A stretch of DNA of 64,000 bases, taken from assembly GCA_003331305.1 (NCBI GenBank), contig QOQB01000005.1:61327-125326 (forward strand), given 5' to 3'. The stretch is from Flavobacteriales bacterium (GTDB lineage: Bacteria > Bacteroidota > Bacteroidia > Flavobacteriales > Flavobacteriaceae). The notes under the pieces are model-generated. The model was not told where the DNA came from. It ran no database searches and saw only the letters and a list, made by a program, of their open reading frames with translations. This document shows, in pieces, positions 46,145 through 55,181 of the stretch (its first letter is position 1; each line of letters opens with the position of its first letter). A program made the translations under genes and the position numbers.

Positions 46145-46792
46145 ATGAAAAAAGATTTAGGACACTTACGTAAAAATTACACAGTAAATGCATTAGATGA
46201 AACCAACATTCCTGATATGCCACTTGAATTGTTTTCAGCGTGGTTTGATGAAGTAACTCAGCAAGGCGGAATTGAAGAAGTTAACGCTATGACACTGAGT
46301 ACAATTGATGTCAAAGGAGAAATTCGCGGTAGGGTAGTGTTGCTTAAAGATCTCTCTGAAGATGGATTTGTATTTTATTCAAATTATGAAAGTGCTAAAT
46401 GCCAAGCTTTGTTTACACATCCAAAAGTGAGTTTGTCTTTTTTTTGGCCTAATTTAGAGCGTCAAGTTATTGTTTCAGGAATTGCTGAAAAAGTATCAGA
46501 CGCCATTTCAGATGCCTATTTTTCTTCCCGACCACGTGGAAGTCAATTAGGGGCACATGTTTCTCCACAAAGTCAACCTATAGATTCTAGAGGTATTTTA
46601 GCGGAGCGCCTTGCCTTGTTAACGAAAAAATTTGAAGGAAAAGATATTCCTAGACCATCTCACTGGGGTGGAATTGTGGTTAAACCTCAACGCATTGAGT
46701 TTTGGCAAGGAAGACCAAATCGCCTACACGACCGATTTATGTACACCAAAGAAGATGATACCTCATGGTCACGAAAACGTTTAGCACCTTAA
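46145..46792 (+). CDS. pdxH: Pyridoxamine 5'-phosphate oxidase
   Basis: A 215-residue FMN enzyme that makes pyridoxal phosphate from pyridoxine or pyridoxamine phosphate. RVVLLKDLSEDGFVFYSNYE binds FMN, SFFWPNLERQVIVSG follows, SRPRGSQLGAHVSPQSQPI is the PLP site, and the C-terminal RIEFWQGRPNRLHDR and WSRKRLAP are the family signature. Length is normal. It supplies the cofactor of the CapA- and CapB-like enzymes, though nothing links the genes beyond their nearness. Its end overlaps the frame of sixA but not its chosen start. Confidence 0.96.
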   Translation: MKKDLGHLRKNYTVNALDETNIPDMPLELFSAWFDEVTQQGGIEEVNAMTLSTIDVKGEIRGRVVLLKDLSEDGFVFYSNYESAKCQALFTHPKVSLSFFWPNLERQVIVSGIAEKVSDAISDAYFSSRPRGSQLGAHVSPQSQPIDSRGILAERLALLTKKFEGKDIPRPSHWGGIVVKPQRIEFWQGRPNRLHDRFMYTKEDDTSWSRKRLAP

Positions 46793-46803
46793 AAACTACA
46801 GCT

Positions 46804-47286
46804 ATGAAAACGTGGATTATGATGCGTCATGGCAAATCGTCTTGGGAGCTTCAAGTTTCAGATGGTGATCGTCCTCTAAACGAACGCGGAATTAATGATG
46901 CCCATCGAATGGGCGCATTTTTGGCTACTAAGCAGCTTACTATTGATGCTGCATATACCAGTCCCGCCAACCGTGCTGCGCATACTGGGCTTATCGTTTT
47001 AAGGGAGTTGAATTTGCCATTTCACAAGCTAACGGTAAGTAATATGCTCTATGACTTTAGTGGAGATGATGTTTTGGAGTTTGTGCGTTGTCTTCCCGAT
47101 GAGCAAAACACGATCATTACATTTGGTCATAATCACGCGTGTACAGCACTAGCACATTCGTTAGGCGGCTTTGATGGTAATAACATTCCAACGGCAAGTG
47201 CTGTTCTTTTTCGCTTTGACGTATCTTTGTGGTCATCAATAACAACAGGAGTAGCTGAGTGCTTTTCCCCTAAAATGTTAGCATAA
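46804..47286 (+). CDS. sixA: SixA-type phosphohistidine phosphatase
   Basis: A 160-residue histidine phosphatase. The catalytic RHG is in WIMMRHGKSSWE, ERGINDAHRMG follows, and the second histidine lies in ITFGHNHACTALAHSLGG. SixA in E. coli removes phosphate from the phosphotransferase PtsN/NPr or ArcB histidines; the target here is unknown. I start it at the ATG at 46804; the frame is open into pdxH. It ends one base before the ppk start, so the three genes sixA, ppk and ppx look like one phosphate-related unit. Confidence 0.88.
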   Translation: MKTWIMMRHGKSSWELQVSDGDRPLNERGINDAHRMGAFLATKQLTIDAAYTSPANRAAHTGLIVLRELNLPFHKLTVSNMLYDFSGDDVLEFVRCLPDEQNTIITFGHNHACTALAHSLGGFDGNNIPTASAVLFRFDVSLWSSITTGVAECFSPKMLA

Positions 47287-47287
47287 G

Positions 47288-49336
47288 TTGGAATTACCAT
47301 TTGTAAATCGTGAATTAAGCTGGCTGGACTTTAATCGTCGTGTACTTCAAGAAGCCCAAGACGAGAGCGTCCCACTCATTGAGCGCATTCGATTTATTGG
47401 CATTTTTTCCAATAACCTAGACGAGTTTTACAAAGTCCGTTACGCTACCGTTAAGCGCATAGCACAAATGGAGGCGGAGCTAGACTCAGAGGCTGGACAA
47501 AAAGCAGAGCAACTTTTACAGGAGATCACTCAAAAAACCAGGGCATTGCAAGACGAAAGCTTTGCCACCATTAGACAGCTGACAGAACAGCTTAAACGTG
47601 AACAAATTTTTGTTTTAGATGAGCAAATGTTAGATCAAGAACACGCTGCATTTGTACATCAATACTTTAATGAAAAAGTAAGCCCCTCATTACTAACGGT
47701 AATAATCAGCGAGCAAACACGAATGCCAAACACGAAAGGGAGCAACGTGTTTCTTGGTGTTAAGCTGCTGCAATCAAGCAATAAGGAGCCTTTGTATGCG
47801 ATGATAGAAATCCCTTCGCACTTAGATCGAATTGTAGTACTTCCAGCTCGTGGAGAAAAAAAATATGTGATGCTTTTAGACGATCTGATAAGGCATCAAA
47901 TGCAGTACATTTTTTCTATTTTTTCGCCTACGTCTATCTTGGCGTATATGGTTAAATTTACTCGCGATGCTGAATTGGATTTCGACGATGATATTAACAA
48001 AAGTTATGTGGATAAAATTGCTTCAAGTGTTCGTGACCGTGTTGGTGGCGATCCAGTACGATTTGTTTACGACAAGAATATCGAGCCAGATATATTGGAA
48101 CTACTATTAGATAAATTTCAAATTGGGTCACGAGATAGTATCATTTCTGGAGGCCGCTATCACAATCGACGTGATTATATGAAATTTCCAAGTTTAGGGC
48201 GGACTGATTTACTTTATGATAAAATGCCACCACTCGCGATTAAAGATTTCTCGTTAGACGATAGTGTTCTGAGCCAAATCGCGCGTCGTGACTACTTGCA
48301 ATATACCCCTTACCACACCTTTGCATACGTTATGAAGTTTTTGCGTGAGGCCGCTCTAGACCCAAAGGTTAAAAGTATTTTTATCACCATTTACCGTTTG
48401 TCTAGCGATTCTCAAGTTGCAAATGCCCTTATTCAAGCCGCACGAAACGGAAAGCAAGTTACCGTACAAATAGAGCTTCAAGCCAGGTTTGATGAGGAGT
48501 CTAATATTCGCTATGCTGAGATGCTAAAAAATGAAGGTGTTCGCTTGGTTTTTGGTGTTCCGAGCCTAAAAGTACATTCTAAGATTTGCCTAATCCAACG
48601 CCAAGATGGTGATAAGCTTATGCGGTATGGGTTTATCAGTACGGGAAATTTCAACGAATCGACGGCTCGAATATATACCGACTACACGCTTTTTACGGCA
48701 AATCAATCTATTCTAAAAGAAGTGAATCGTGTGTTTACCTTTTTGGAAAAAAGTTTTAAAGTACCGTCACATAAGCACTTACTAATTTCGCCATTCACAA
48801 CATCCACTGGCTTGAAAGAGCGTATTGAAAGAGAAGTTGCCTTTGCCAACAAAGGAAAAAATGCACTTATTCGTATTAAAATCAATAATTTGACAAACTA
48901 TGATATGGTAAAGACGTTGTATAAAGCAAGTCAGTCTGGCGTCCAAATTCGTATGATTGTTCGTGGAATTTGTTGCTTGGTACCTGGTGTTAAAGGCTTT
49001 AGCGAAAACATTGAAGTCATAAGTGTTGTAGATCGATTTTTAGAGCATCCTCGGATGGTCATTTTTGAAAATGATGGCGAACGCGATATTCTTATTTCTT
49101 CATCTGATTGGATGACACGAAACCTAGACAATCGTGTTGAAGTTTCCTGTCCAATATATGACAAAGACATTCAACAAGAATTAGTAGATACTTTTGAGTT
49201 AAGTTGGAATGACAACATTAAATCTCGTTGGGTAAATAACAATGATGCTATCGTTTATAGAACTAATGGTGCTGCACCGTTGCGTTCTCAAGAAGCCTCC
49301 TATACTTATTATAAAAATAAAATTGAAACTACGTGA
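47288..49336 (+). CDS. ppk: Polyphosphate kinase 1
   Basis: A 682-residue Ppk1 that reversibly makes polyphosphate from ATP. The N domain opens with NRELSWLDFNRRVLQEA, a family hallmark; the head domain follows; the two C-terminal PLD-like domains carry the autophosphorylated histidine in GVPSLKVHSKICL and the second conserved region in SSDWMTRNLDNRVEVSCP. IRFIGIFSNNLDEFYKVR is typical. The start is TTG, one base after the sixA stop. The next gene, ppx, overlaps it at GTGA, so kinase and phosphatase are translationally linked. Confidence 0.95.
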   Translation: MELPFVNRELSWLDFNRRVLQEAQDESVPLIERIRFIGIFSNNLDEFYKVRYATVKRIAQMEAELDSEAGQKAEQLLQEITQKTRALQDESFATIRQLTEQLKREQIFVLDEQMLDQEHAAFVHQYFNEKVSPSLLTVIISEQTRMPNTKGSNVFLGVKLLQSSNKEPLYAMIEIPSHLDRIVVLPARGEKKYVMLLDDLIRHQMQYIFSIFSPTSILAYMVKFTRDAELDFDDDINKSYVDKIASSVRDRVGGDPVRFVYDKNIEPDILELLLDKFQIGSRDSIISGGRYHNRRDYMKFPSLGRTDLLYDKMPPLAIKDFSLDDSVLSQIARRDYLQYTPYHTFAYVMKFLREAALDPKVKSIFITIYRLSSDSQVANALIQAARNGKQVTVQIELQARFDEESNIRYAEMLKNEGVRLVFGVPSLKVHSKICLIQRQDGDKLMRYGFISTGNFNESTARIYTDYTLFTANQSILKEVNRVFTFLEKSFKVPSHKHLLISPFTTSTGLKERIEREVAFANKGKNALIRIKINNLTNYDMVKTLYKASQSGVQIRMIVRGICCLVPGVKGFSENIEVISVVDRFLEHPRMVIFENDGERDILISSSDWMTRNLDNRVEVSCPIYDKDIQQELVDTFELSWNDNIKSRWVNNNDAIVYRTNGAAPLRSQEASYTYYKNKIETT

Positions 49337-50220
49337 GATTATCCAAATACGCTGCCGTAGACATAGGTTCAAACGCTGTTAGACTGTTGGTCAGCAATGT
49401 AATTGAGCGAAAAAACAAACCTACTATTTACACCAAAAACGCCATGATACGGGTACCCATTCGGTTAGGTCAGGACACTTTTACACATGGTTCTATTGGA
49501 ATGCCAAATCAACAACGCTTGATAGATGCGATGCATTCCTTTAAGTTATTGATGGGTGTACACGGCGTTTCGCACTATATGGCGTGTGCTACATCTGCAT
49601 TACGTGAAGCCAAAAATGCCAAGCAACTTATTGAGCGTATTCATAAAGAAACCGAAGTTTCAGTAGAGCTTATTGATGGAAAACGAGAAGCAGAAATCAT
49701 TGCCATGACCGATTTGTACGATATTGTGAAACCACACAAGTCCTATCTTTTTGTTGATGTTGGTGGGGGTAGCACAGAGCTTACCCTTGTCCATCAAGGG
49801 AAAACGATTGCATCAAAATCATTTAAGATTGGAACAGTGCGATTACTTAATAAAATGGTACAAGACAGCGAATTGGAAAAGTATAAGAATTGGATTGTAA
49901 ACCATGCCAGCTCAATAAGTCGTATTTCAGTAGTTGGTTCTGGCGGTACTATCAATAAAGTATTTAAAATGACAGGACGAAAGATCGGAAAACCACTTTC
50001 GTTTATGTTGCTTTCAGAACAACGCGAGTATTTAAAAAAACGTACTCAAAAAGAACTTATGGTGGATTTGGAACTTAATCCAGATAGAGCCGACGTGATT
50101 GTGCCAGCAGTTCAAATTTATCTAACGGCAATGAAATGTAGTGGCTCAAACAAAATTTATGTCCCAAAAGTTGGCCTTGCCGATGGCATGATAAAGTTGC
50201 TTTATAAAGAATTGCATTAG
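49333..50220 (+). CDS. ppx: Exopolyphosphatase / GppA family
   Basis: A 295-residue actin-fold phosphatase, shorter than E. coli Ppx because the C-terminal helical domains are absent. AVDIGSNAVRLLV is the phosphate-1 loop, FVDVGGGSTELTLV the second, and VGSGGTINKVFKM the adenosine-side motif. It removes phosphate from the ends of polyphosphate or from pppGpp. The start is GTG and overlaps the ppk TGA (GTGA), so it is made together with the enzyme that builds its substrate. It ends 22 bases before the convergent dnaX. Confidence 0.93.
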   Translation: MRLSKYAAVDIGSNAVRLLVSNVIERKNKPTIYTKNAMIRVPIRLGQDTFTHGSIGMPNQQRLIDAMHSFKLLMGVHGVSHYMACATSALREAKNAKQLIERIHKETEVSVELIDGKREAEIIAMTDLYDIVKPHKSYLFVDVGGGSTELTLVHQGKTIASKSFKIGTVRLLNKMVQDSELEKYKNWIVNHASSISRISVVGSGGTINKVFKMTGRKIGKPLSFMLLSEQREYLKKRTQKELMVDLELNPDRADVIVPAVQIYLTAMKCSGSNKIYVPKVGLADGMIKLLYKELH

Positions 50221-50242
50221 TGGAGTAGGTTGGGAGAGTACT

Positions 50243-52030
50243 TCAGTATTCTAGATTAAAATTCTTTTTGAACGTTTCAACCATGGGGTTTTTCTGTATC
50301 AATTCTCGGTATTTATCTTCAGCCGTATACACAAACTTTTTTTCCTCTTTAGCGTCTACGTGAAGCTGTAAACTTAAGTGATCATTAAGTAATTGCTTTC
50401 TCAAAAATTGTAATAACAACGTACTGTTTTTTTCTAGTTCTACTTTATTTGTTTCGTTGGGTATACTAATGTGAATCTCCGTTTTGTTTTTAAGTCTTGG
50501 CGTATCTAATTGCAGTAAAGCTACCATGTTACGCTCCCCTTTATCTGACATTTTTTTTGTGTAGACTTCCCATTGTTTATTTAACGCTTCTTGCTGTACT
50601 TCTTGCGCGTTAACTTTATCCTCATCGGCAGCGTCAACTATTTTTGTTTGATGTTCTTTTTGTACCCGTAAGCTAGATAGTGAAAGCCCAGAAACCCCTT
50701 GTGCAGATAAGTCTAATTGGATAGGTGTTGATTCATCAGTTTCAGTAGCATCTTCTGGAGTGTTGGCTGACCATTTGGGAGGCGAAACATCTTTGTTATT
50801 AGTAGTTGAATTTAAAACAGTACTGATTGTTTCGGTTTGTAAAGGAGGTCTATCTTCAGAAGGCTTATTAACCAACGATACATGCTGCTCATCAATCTTA
50901 GTAGTTGTAGTTGAGGCTGTCGATGCTGCCGTTTCTTTTGGCTTTATGTAAGCCTTATGCTTTTTTTTTTCACCTTCTTGAAGCGAGGCAATTTGCATTA
51001 AACAGAGTTCCACTTGCAAATGCGGATGTAAGCTGCTTTTGTATTGCAATGCATAGCTGTTAGAAAGTTCCAGCGCTTGAAGCAAAAACGCAGTAGTAAT
51101 GTCGTTAGCTTGGGTGTGAAATTTTGCTTCTGTTTCTTGCCCAACTTCTAATAACTTTGATGTACCATCATTCTGACACATCAATAAATCGCGAAAGTGT
51201 TTCGATAGCCCGTTAATAATATGATATCCATCAAAACCCAAATCGATGAGGGAATTAAAGTGCAAAATACTACCGTGCAAATCTCCTTTTTGAAGTAAAT
51301 CAGTCAGGCTTAAGTAGCTGTCGTGATCAAGAATATTTAGGTTTAACGACACATGTTTTGCCGTGAGTCTTTCTCCAGAGTAGCTAACCATTCGGTCAAA
51401 AATGGACAATGCATCGCGCATAGCACCATCAGCTTTTTGCGCTATCAAATGGAGCGCGTCGTCTTCGGAAGTAATGCCCTCACGATCAGCAATGGTTTTT
51501 AAGTAGTCTTGGGCATCTTTGATGCTAATACGTCTAAAGTCAAAAATTTGACATCGTGATAAAATAGTAGGTATTATTTTTTGTTTTTCAGTCGTAGCCA
51601 AAATAAAAATAGCATGCTGTGGCGGTTCTTCCAGGGTTTTTAAAAAGGCATTAAAAGCTGCTGAGCTCAGCATATGCACTTCATCAATGATATATACTTT
51701 ATAGTTTCCTTTTTGTGGAGGGATACGTACCTGCTCAATTAGGCTGCGAATATCCGCAACTGAATTGTTTGACGCCGCGTCAAGCTCAAAAACATTGAAG
51801 GCAAAGTCTTCATTGGGGTCAATAGGCGCTGTGCCGCTGTTTATTTTTTTAGCAAATATGCGGGCGCATGTTGTTTTGCCAACTCCTCTTGGGCCACAAA
51901 AAAGCATGGCTTTAGCGATTTTTCCTTGGTCAACAGCGTTCTGTAAAGTTTGTGTGATAGCTTTTTGCCCCACAACATCCGCAAAAGTTTGCGGTCTGTA
52001 CTTTAAAGCTGACACAACAAATTCACCCAT
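50243..52030 (-). CDS. dnaX: DNA polymerase III subunit gamma/tau
   Basis: A 595-residue clamp-loader ATPase. KYRPQTFADVVGQ opens it, Walker A is CGPRGVGKTTCARIF, Walker B YIIDEVHMLS, the SRC sensor ILSRCQIFDF and sensor 2 GAMRDALSIFDRM. The four-cysteine zinc module normally between Walker A and DAAS is missing: that stretch holds NSGTAPIDPNEDFAFNVFE with no cysteines. Residues about 370-500 are low-complexity linker, and a C-terminal tau-like domain follows. I use the ATG at 52030 (MGEFVVSALKYRP); the frame runs further but into rnpB. No slippery A-run was found for a gamma form. Confidence 0.94.
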   Translation of the reverse strand: MGEFVVSALKYRPQTFADVVGQKAITQTLQNAVDQGKIAKAMLFCGPRGVGKTTCARIFAKKINSGTAPIDPNEDFAFNVFELDAASNNSVADIRSLIEQVRIPPQKGNYKVYIIDEVHMLSSAAFNAFLKTLEEPPQHAIFILATTEKQKIIPTILSRCQIFDFRRISIKDAQDYLKTIADREGITSEDDALHLIAQKADGAMRDALSIFDRMVSYSGERLTAKHVSLNLNILDHDSYLSLTDLLQKGDLHGSILHFNSLIDLGFDGYHIINGLSKHFRDLLMCQNDGTSKLLEVGQETEAKFHTQANDITTAFLLQALELSNSYALQYKSSLHPHLQVELCLMQIASLQEGEKKKHKAYIKPKETAASTASTTTTKIDEQHVSLVNKPSEDRPPLQTETISTVLNSTTNNKDVSPPKWSANTPEDATETDESTPIQLDLSAQGVSGLSLSSLRVQKEHQTKIVDAADEDKVNAQEVQQEALNKQWEVYTKKMSDKGERNMVALLQLDTPRLKNKTEIHISIPNETNKVELEKNSTLLLQFLRKQLLNDHLSLQLHVDAKEEKKFVYTAEDKYRELIQKNPMVETFKKNFNLEY

Positions 52031-52097
52031 GAGGTAAATATACATAAACTCATCTTTTTGACCTATGTAAAAATTCGATCTACATGTAAGAATAGTG

Positions 52098-52105
52098 TAT
52101 TTTTG
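52098..52105 (+). promoter_or_regulatory. -7 element of rnpB
   Basis: TATTTTTG, five bases before the first base of the RNase P RNA P1 helix. TTCG at 52074-52077, 20 bases upstream, may serve as -33. Confidence 0.6.
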
Positions 52106-52109
52106 CTGC

Positions 52110-52394
52110 GCAGGCCATCTTATCGCTCCGCTTGCGGAGAGGAAAGTCCGGACACCATAGCGCAGCATAGCGGGTAACACCCGTCACTCTGATTTTTTTG
52201 GAGTAGGACAAGTGCAACAGAAAGCAAGTACAGTTCGGCTGTAGTGAAATCATGTAAACTCTATGCGGTGAAACGCCATGTAAACCAACATTAAGGGTTG
52301 CGCGCCCAAGTTGGAGGGTAGGCGGATTGAGCGATGCAGTAATGCAGCGTCTAGATTAATGATAAGACACGACAGAATCCGGCTTATGGCCTGC
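52110..52394 (+). ncRNA. rnpB: RNase P RNA
   Basis: The catalytic RNA of RNase P, which matures tRNA 5' ends. GCAGGCC at 52110-52116 pairs with GGCCTGC at 52388-52394 to form P1. The conserved GAGGAAAGTCCGGACACC lies near 52138-52155, and the partner ACAGAATCCGGCTTA near 52373-52387, the two universal core strands. A run of T follows the 3' end. It is about 285 bases, in the range of bacterial type A RNAs. It has its own promoter, is divergent from dnaX and ends four bases before the convergent VOC gene. Any reading frame across it is not a gene. Confidence 0.96.
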
Positions 52395-52398
52395 TTTT

Positions 52399-52818
52399 TT
52401 ATTTGTTTGTTGGAATTCCCATCGTATCGAAAAAAGCTTCTTTTGGTTCCCAAAGTTCTATAGCATTTCCTTCAGGATCAAGAATGTGCACAAACTTCCC
52501 ATATGGGAAACTTGTGATTTTGTCTATTACCTCAACACCAATTTTTTTAAGCTTTTCCACCAATTTTTCGATTTCTGGGACTCTGTAATTTACCATAAAT
52601 GGTTTGTCTGAGGGTTCAAAATAGTCTGTGTCATTAGGGAATACAGACCAATGAATATACTTTGCTTTTTTGGGCTCCTCGATATGCCTCATTTCAAATG
52701 TGGCGCCGTATGGATTCAGTACCAAGCCGAGGTGTTGCGCATACCACTTTTTTAATTTTTCCGGAGCTTCTGACTTAAAAAAAATACCACCTATGCCAAT
52801 AATTTTAGGAGTGCTCAT
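52399..52818 (-). CDS. VOC-family (glyoxalase-like) protein
   Basis: A 139-residue vicinal-oxygen-chelate protein with two beta-alpha-beta-beta-beta modules. GIGGIFFKSEAPEKLKKWYAQ opens the first, the middle has HWSVFPNDTDYF, and FPYGKFVHILDPEGNAIELW is the typical second-module end with a metal-binding Glu. The family includes glyoxalase I, dioxygenases and resistance proteins; the substrate here is unknown. The start ATG lies 30 bases after the WbqC-like gene stop. Confidence 0.88.
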   Translation of the reverse strand: MSTPKIIGIGGIFFKSEAPEKLKKWYAQHLGLVLNPYGATFEMRHIEEPKKAKYIHWSVFPNDTDYFEPSDKPFMVNYRVPEIEKLVEKLKKIGVEVIDKITSFPYGKFVHILDPEGNAIELWEPKEAFFDTMGIPTNK

Positions 52819-52848
52819 ATTGCAAGATTTAGAACCTTCAAGTTACAA

Positions 52849-53472
52849 TTATTTTGATAAGGAACAGTTTCTTAATAAGTATAAGCTTTCAGGACCTTTA
52901 TTAAAAAGTAAATCTAGCACGGATAGGTTGGGAATGAACCCATGCTTGTCAGCAAACACTTGCGTATAGGACACTTCAGCAACTGTTGGATTACTTTTAA
53001 CCTCCTGTTGCGGTCGTATGTCATGATGCCCCACTTCTTTGTCATATGATTGGGTAAAGGATAGCTCAAAAGATACCCCCAGCAAGCCTTGTATGATCTT
53101 AAAAAATGTATTGTTGAATGCATAAAGATTTGTGAAGCGTTTTTGAAATATAAATTCAATTTCATCTTCATAGAATTCAAAATAAGGTGACGAGCGATAT
53201 GCAGCTTCTAGCGATTTCCAGTGTTGTCCTTGCCACGAAAAGCTATTGTCTATTTGTACGTCTTTGTAGTGCTGGTGCCCCTCTTTACCAAGATGCTTTA
53301 CAGGTATCGAAAGCAATAACTTTCCATTTGCCCCGTGAATGTAAAGCCGGTTGCGTTGGGTTTGCTTTTGATAGTGATCGTGTTTTTCTAAAATCACATG
53401 AGTTGCTTGAACCATATAAGCCCAGAGTGTAATCGAACCTCCATATGGAAGTGTCGCAACAATGGAATTCAT
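52849..53472 (-). CDS. WbqC-like family protein
   Basis: A 207-residue WbqC-like protein. The N-terminus and the RNRLYIHGANGKLLLSIPVK region fit the family, in which some members act in O-antigen or polysaccharide synthesis; the reaction is not settled. Here it lies directly after lepB (the WbqC ATG and lepB stop touch), the usual flavobacterial order WbqC-lepB-dapB-DUF5683-parB-parA read from the other side. It has no signal peptide or membrane segment, so it should be cytosolic. Confidence 0.85.
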   Translation of the reverse strand: MNSIVATLPYGGSITLWAYMVQATHVILEKHDHYQKQTQRNRLYIHGANGKLLLSIPVKHLGKEGHQHYKDVQIDNSFSWQGQHWKSLEAAYRSSPYFEFYEDEIEFIFQKRFTNLYAFNNTFFKIIQGLLGVSFELSFTQSYDKEVGHHDIRPQQEVKSNPTVAEVSYTQVFADKHGFIPNLSVLDLLFNKGPESLYLLRNCSLSK

Positions 53473-55170
53473 TTATGCCTTTTTTTTACGTTTTCTGTAC
53501 CAAACAATTCCTTGCCAAATAGCAACAAACACCACAAAATACCAACGATATGAAACTGGTTTTCCTGAACTGCCAACAGTTGTAAACACCCTGTCCCAGC
53601 GCACGTTCCAATTGCGCAATCCTTCTGTAAACCCGTCTATACTCATCCAAATAAATACGGGTTTGCCAACTACATGGTCTTCCGGAACAAATCCCCAAAA
53701 CCGACTGTCTTCTGAACGGTGGCGATTGTCTCCCATCATCCAGTAATAATCCATTTTAAACGTATATGCGTTCGCTTGTTTTCCATTGATTTTAATCTGA
53801 CCACCACTATTGCTTAACGTATTGCTTTCATAATCTTGAATGATTTTTTTGTAGAGTGGTAAGTTTCGTTGAGTTAAGGAAACTGTTGTACCTTTTTTGG
53901 GCATCACGATGGGTCCAAACTGATCAATATTCCAATTGTACAGAATGTTGTTGGGGAAATAATCCGTATTGTATGTTTTAATTGTATTAATGTTTCTCTT
54001 TAAGCTATCCATTTTTATAGCCTTTGAAAGCTGCTTAGCTTCTTTCAGGGTCAAAAACAAAGTCTTTTGAGTTTCAAGTATTTCTTTTGCTTGAATACGA
54101 TAGGTGCGAACAATTTCTATGGGTAACCCTTTGGCCCCCGTATAAATTTGATAGTTGTTTGGGTCTTGGCTTGCGAACCCAGTTATGTATGGAATAAGAG
54201 CGTTTAGTATAGGCTGAGTAATATTTTTTATAACAAACTTTCTATTAAGATCGTCATAGCCGAGGTCTTTTAGCTTACGAGCAGAAATCCCTTTGCCGTT
54301 GTATGCCGTATAGCCATAAAGCGGCTTTGCGCGGTCAGGCATGACGGATTTTTTACCATTTATATGAATAATACCATCTATAATAGCCAAAGTGTCACCA
54401 GGAACGGCCACACAACGCTTTACATAATTTGATTTTTTATCAATAGGTTTTTCGACTCCTGTCTCTTTCTTGAAAAATTGGCGAACGGTATCTGCAGGCC
54501 AGCTAAACACCACAATATCGTTGCGTTTTATCTTTTGAAATCCAGGAATTCGCGAGTAGGGGAGCTGAGGTTTTTTTAAGTATGAGCGTACCTTAGCTAT
54601 AGGAATTGTGTCATGCACCATGGGGAATGACACCACTGTTTGAGGAGTTCGTGCGCCATAATGAAATTTACTAACCAAAAGAAAATCACCTACTAATAAG
54701 CTTTTTTCAAGTGAGCTGGTAGGAATAATAAAAGGTTGCATAAAATAGGCGTGTACTAGAGTAGCAAAAACAACGGCATAGATAATAGAGCCTACAAATT
54801 GTCCAAAACTGCTTTTGGGTTCTAGCGAACGGCCAGGTTGATAGTTTACATCGGCTACATAGTTGAGATAAAACCCATAAAACCCTAAACTTGCCCAGGA
54901 AAGAAAGCTATCGCTAAAGCTGTTTTTTCCAAAACTTCGCGCGGTTTCTACCCATACAACGGGAAGCATGAGTAGATTGACAATGGGAATATACAGCAAG
55001 ATAACCCACCACTGAGGTCTTTTAATAATGCGTAAGAGGACAACAGAATTGTAAAAGGGGATAAGTGCTAACAAAGGAGAAAACCCTGCTTTTTTATACA
55101 GTTTCCAAAGCTTTACGAAAATAAAAACTTGGCAAAGGACTAGGAATAAAACCCATTGTGAAAATGTCAT
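53473..55170 (-). CDS. lepB: Signal peptidase I, extended Bacteroidota form
   Basis: A 565-residue signal peptidase, about twice the E. coli catalytic size. Three to four hydrophobic segments fill residues 1-100. The catalytic serine is in FIIPTSSLEKSLLVGDFL and the lysine in NYVKRCVAVPGDTLA. A long insertion of about 200 residues separates these from the C-terminal box YYWMMGDNRHRSEDSRFWGF. Such insertions are common in this phylum. It removes signal peptides from secreted proteins, among them PorQ and the receptor in this window. It ends directly at the WbqC ATG and starts 11 bases after dapB. Confidence 0.93.
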   Translation of the reverse strand: MTFSQWVLFLVLCQVFIFVKLWKLYKKAGFSPLLALIPFYNSVVLLRIIKRPQWWVILLYIPIVNLLMLPVVWVETARSFGKNSFSDSFLSWASLGFYGFYLNYVADVNYQPGRSLEPKSSFGQFVGSIIYAVVFATLVHAYFMQPFIIPTSSLEKSLLVGDFLLVSKFHYGARTPQTVVSFPMVHDTIPIAKVRSYLKKPQLPYSRIPGFQKIKRNDIVVFSWPADTVRQFFKKETGVEKPIDKKSNYVKRCVAVPGDTLAIIDGIIHINGKKSVMPDRAKPLYGYTAYNGKGISARKLKDLGYDDLNRKFVIKNITQPILNALIPYITGFASQDPNNYQIYTGAKGLPIEIVRTYRIQAKEILETQKTLFLTLKEAKQLSKAIKMDSLKRNINTIKTYNTDYFPNNILYNWNIDQFGPIVMPKKGTTVSLTQRNLPLYKKIIQDYESNTLSNSGGQIKINGKQANAYTFKMDYYWMMGDNRHRSEDSRFWGFVPEDHVVGKPVFIWMSIDGFTEGLRNWNVRWDRVFTTVGSSGKPVSYRWYFVVFVAIWQGIVWYRKRKKKA

Positions 55171-55181
55171 AGTAGAAAAGA

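Noticed and set aside
52098..52180. N-terminal extension of dnaX into rnpB
   Set aside because: The added residues come from reading RNase P RNA backwards; the family start is at 52030.
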